From the NCBI GenBank assembly GCA_005778045.1, contig SXKQ01000056.1, forward strand, positions 1 through 7,798: a DNA stretch of 7,798 bases, given 5' to 3'. Shown here one piece after another: positions 6,266 through 7,798 of this stretch. Under the pieces are notes generated by a model. The model made no database searches. It saw only the letters and a list, made by a program, of their open reading frames with translations, and had not been told where the DNA came from. The translations under genes and the position numbers were made by a program. Numbering within the stretch: position 1 is the first letter of the stretch; each line of letters begins with the position of its first letter. The stretch comes from Planctomycetia bacterium. Lineage in GTDB: Bacteria > Planctomycetota > UBA1135 > GCA-002686595.

Positions 6266-6682
6266 ATGAAGCTCCTCTCTCTCACGGCGTGCCTCGTGCT
6301 GGCACTCGCAGGGCTGGCGCTGGCGCAGTCGAACGTGGCGCCGGCGCAGAAGTTTGGCGGGCAGGAAAACACGGGCTGGATGAACTGGCGCGATGCCAAC
6401 GGCACGACGCAGGGCGTCGTGATCGGCAGCATGTTCCTGCGCGGCTTCGCGTGGGGCGAGAACGTCGGCTGGCTCAACCTCGACGACGCCTCGAAGTTCG
6501 TGGGGCTCGACTGCCCCGACACCGACGGCGACGGCACGCTCAACTGCCTCGACGGCTGCCCCAACGACCCGCTCAAGGTGGCGCCGGGCATCTGCGGCTG
6601 CGGCGTGGCGGACACCGACACGGACCTCGACGGCGTGGCGGACTGCCTCGACAACTGCGACGCGATCGCGAACCCGGGCTAG
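6266..6682 (+). CDS. Secreted thrombospondin type 3-like calcium-loop protein, N-terminal part before an in-frame TAG
   Basis: 138 residues up to the TAG at 6680-6682. Residues 1-20 are a clear signal peptide (MKLLSLTACLVLALAGLALA) with a predicted cut before Q21. Residues 58-72 (LRGFAWGENVGWLNL) form an aromatic 'GWxWGENVGWxN'-like motif. From residue 83 come acidic calcium-loop repeats: DTDGDGTLNCLDGCPNDP, then a PGICGCGVADTDTD segment, then LDGVADCLDNCDAIANPG. These Asp-rich D-x-D-x-D-G loops with paired cysteines are typical of TSP3-like secreted proteins in planctomycetes and myxobacteria. The frame continues after the TAG with the next half of the same repeat (ADCDSDGVGNVCE). This is therefore the front of one 319-codon gene (6266-7225), not a complete protein. 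If the TAG terminates, the product would be a truncated exported fragment with an incomplete last loop. Confidence 0.8.
   Translation: MKLLSLTACLVLALAGLALAQSNVAPAQKFGGQENTGWMNWRDANGTTQGVVIGSMFLRGFAWGENVGWLNLDDASKFVGLDCPDTDGDGTLNCLDGCPNDPLKVAPGICGCGVADTDTDLDGVADCLDNCDAIANPG
6680..6682 (+). other. In-frame TAG at a Gln position of the calcium-loop repeat
   Basis: The sequence reads GCG AAC CCG GGC TAG GCC GAC TGC GAC. The repeat motif in this family is N-P-x-Q-x-D-x-D-x-D-G, so Gln (CAG) is expected; one C-to-T change gives TAG. The frame on both sides is intact. Confidence 0.85.
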
Positions 6683-6703
6683 GCCGACTGCGACAGCGAC
6701 GGC

Positions 6704-7225
6704 GTGGGCAACGTGTGCGAGCTCGCGGCGGGCACGCAGTGGGACACGAACGGCAACGGCGCGCCCGACCAGTGCGAGGCTTGCCCGAACGTGATCAGCC
6801 ACTGCACGGCGGGCACGACCACGAACGGCTGCACGGCGACGATGTCGGCGACGGGCACTCCGAGCCTCGCGGCGGCGGCGGGCTTCGTGCTGCGCGCGAC
6901 GGGTGTCGAAGGTCAGAAGACGGGTCTGCTCTTTTACGGCATCTTCGGGCCGAACAACGCCGCGTGGGCTCCGGGCAGCTCGAGCCGGCTGTGCGCGCGC
7001 TCGCCCGTGCAGCGCCTCTCGAGCAGCTCGACCGGCGGCACGGCGAACCTCTGCAACGGCGTGATCGCGCAGGACTCCCGCGCCTACCTCGCCGCCAACC
7101 CCGGCTCGCTCGGCCAGCCCTTCGCGCCGGGCGTCGTGGTGAACGCGCAAGCGTGGTTGCGCGATCCGCCCGCTCCGGGCACGACCAACCTCTCGAACGG
7201 CTTGCAGTTCACGATGTGCCCATGA
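6704..7225 (+). CDS. C-terminal part of the calcium-loop protein, planctomycete-type terminal domain
   Basis: In frame with 6266-6682 and separated from it only by the TAG; the continuous reading starts at 6683. GTG 6704 is the first possible start codon after the stop but lies inside the loop motif and has no ribosome binding site. The segment completes the interrupted repeat (DSDGVGNVCE), adds DTNGNGAPDQCEACPN, then enters a roughly 130-residue beta-rich domain: CTAGTTTNGCTATMSATGTP, GFVLRATGVEGQKTGLLFYG, a middle with paired Cys, and WLRDPPAPGTTNLSNGLQFT then MCP. I remember this domain as a frequent C-terminal module of secreted planctomycete proteins; its role is unknown. Its preservation after the TAG argues that the stop is very recent, an error, or read through. 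The end is TGA, followed by a strong hairpin. Confidence 0.75.
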   Translation: MGNVCELAAGTQWDTNGNGAPDQCEACPNVISHCTAGTTTNGCTATMSATGTPSLAAAAGFVLRATGVEGQKTGLLFYGIFGPNNAAWAPGSSSRLCARSPVQRLSSSSTGGTANLCNGVIAQDSRAYLAANPGSLGQPFAPGVVVNAQAWLRDPPAPGTTNLSNGLQFTMCP

Positions 7226-7245
7226 GCACCGCGTGACAGCGGCGA

Positions 7246-7285
7246 AACGGCGCAGGGCGTCCCGAACGGGGCGCCCTGCGCTGTT
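7246..7285. terminator. Strong bidirectional terminator-like hairpin between convergent genes
   Basis: The core is a perfect 10-base-pair stem, GCGCAGGGCG (7250-7259) with CGCCCTGCGC (7272-7281). It extends inward by one G-T and three G-C pairs to a GAAC loop (7264-7267) and outward by four pairs to 7246/7285, giving 18 pairs in total with two wobbles. It lies in the 84-base gap between the stops at 7225 (+) and 7310 (minus). The flanking T-runs are short on both strands (GTTCTT on plus). Confidence 0.75.
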
Positions 7286-7309
7286 CTTGGGGGATCGCTC
7301 GCGCGACTC

Positions 7310-7798
7310 TCAGCCGCGAATCTGGGGCGAGAGGTCGCTGGGGCGGATCGTGCCGTCGGAGAGCGCAACGGTGCGGCGGATCTCGTTCTCGAGCTCGCGC
7401 ACGTTGCCGGACCAGCGCCAGCGCTCTAGGAGTTCGAGAGCCTCAGGCGTCATCGTGCAGCGACGGCCCATCTCCTTGTCCATCGCGTCGAGGAAGAAGC
7501 GCACGAGGTGCGGCACGTCGCCCTTGCGATCGCGCAGCGGCGGCAGCTGCACCGTGAGCACCGCGAGCCGGAAGTAGAGGTCCTCGCGGAAGGTCCCGGC
7601 CTTGCACATCGCGCGCAGGTCCTTGTTGGTCGCGGCCACGATGCGCACGTCGACCTTGACGACCTTGTTGGATCCGACGGGACGCACCTCGCCTTCCTGC
7701 AGCACGCGCAGGAGCTTGGGCTGCATCGCGATCGGCATGTCCCCGATCTCGTCGCGGAACACCGTGCCCTTGTCCGCGGCCACGAAGTGCCCGGAGCG
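7310..7798 (-). CDS. Sigma-54 interaction domain protein (AAA+ activator), C-terminal part cut by the window edge
   Basis: 162 residues are visible, reading in from the edge as RSGHFVAADKGTVFRDEIGD. The sequence aligns by eye with the second half of the NtrC-type AAA+ domain. GTVFRDEIGDMP is Walker B. QPKLLRVLQEGEVRPVGS and DVRIVAATNKDL (sensor I) follow, then GTFREDLYFRL with the arginine-finger region, LPPLRDRKGDVPHL, and WSGNVRELENEIRR (sensor II). Such proteins hydrolyse ATP to open promoters bound by sigma-54 RNA polymerase. Walker A and the GAFTGA loop lie beyond the window. Two features are odd. The Walker B strand has Arg where Leu is usual (TVFRDE). The protein ends at SDLSPQIRG, just after the AAA+ domain, without the usual Fis-type DNA-binding helix-turn-helix. 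The regulatory N terminus (receiver, FHA or other) is not visible. Confidence 0.9.
   Translation of the reverse strand, partial: RSGHFVAADKGTVFRDEIGDMPIAMQPKLLRVLQEGEVRPVGSNKVVKVDVRIVAATNKDLRAMCKAGTFREDLYFRLAVLTVQLPPLRDRKGDVPHLVRFFLDAMDKEMGRRCTMTPEALELLERWRWSGNVRELENEIRRTVALSDGTIRPSDLSPQIRG

Noticed and set aside
6289..7236. A 315-residue plus-strand frame spanning the TAG in the calcium-loop gene
   Set aside because: It is Arg-rich with no domains; the overlapping frame with signal peptide, calcium loops and terminal domain is the real one.
1..7798. CRISPR arrays, tRNA or rRNA genes, insertion sequences, integrase sites
   Set aside because: No spaced direct repeats, cloverleaf or conserved rRNA stretches, transposase motifs or terminal inverted repeats were seen on either strand by eye.

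Overview
The window is high-GC bacterial DNA, most likely from a planctomycete. The clearest pointers are three protein styles typical of that phylum as I remember it. They are a secreted protein with thrombospondin type 3-like calcium loops and a C-terminal domain ending in 'NLSNGLQFTMCP', a secreted right-handed beta-helix protein, and a formylglycine-generating-enzyme (FGE/SUMF1) domain joined to the membrane linker usually found behind planctomycete Ser/Thr kinases. No database search was possible, so the phylum assignment is inference.

Layout. Positions 1-1255 (minus strand) hold one long reading frame: a kinase-type juxtamembrane tail, a membrane segment, a coiled-coil-rich linker and an FGE domain cut by the window edge. 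A single in-frame TAG at 965-967 interrupts it, and the kinase domain that normally precedes this tail is absent. Positions 1387-1893 (+) encode a small helical protein I do not recognise. Its 3' end overlaps by 41 bases the end of a minus-strand gene (1853-2944) that carries the residue set of an Fe(II)/2-oxoglutarate oxygenase. Divergent from that gene, a single-domain cupin (2993-3319) and an OPT-family oligopeptide transporter (3340-5028) form a two-gene operon. After a spacer with hairpins, a beta-helix protein (5196-6245) and a calcium-loop protein (6266-7225, again interrupted by a single TAG) form a second, exported-protein operon. A strong hairpin at 7246-7285 separates it from a convergent sigma-54 activator fragment (7310-7798, minus) that runs off the right edge.

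The most noteworthy signal is the behaviour of TAG. Four TAG codons lie in the frames of supported genes. Two interrupt otherwise intact genes, one of them exactly where the calcium-loop motif expects Gln. The other two end genes, and in both cases reading through leads 24 bases later to a TGA that overlaps the ATG of the next gene. Every other gene end is TGA. The plain explanation is nonsense mutation or base errors plus ordinary TAG stops. A recoded or read-through amber codon is an alternative that can be tested on the rest of the genome.
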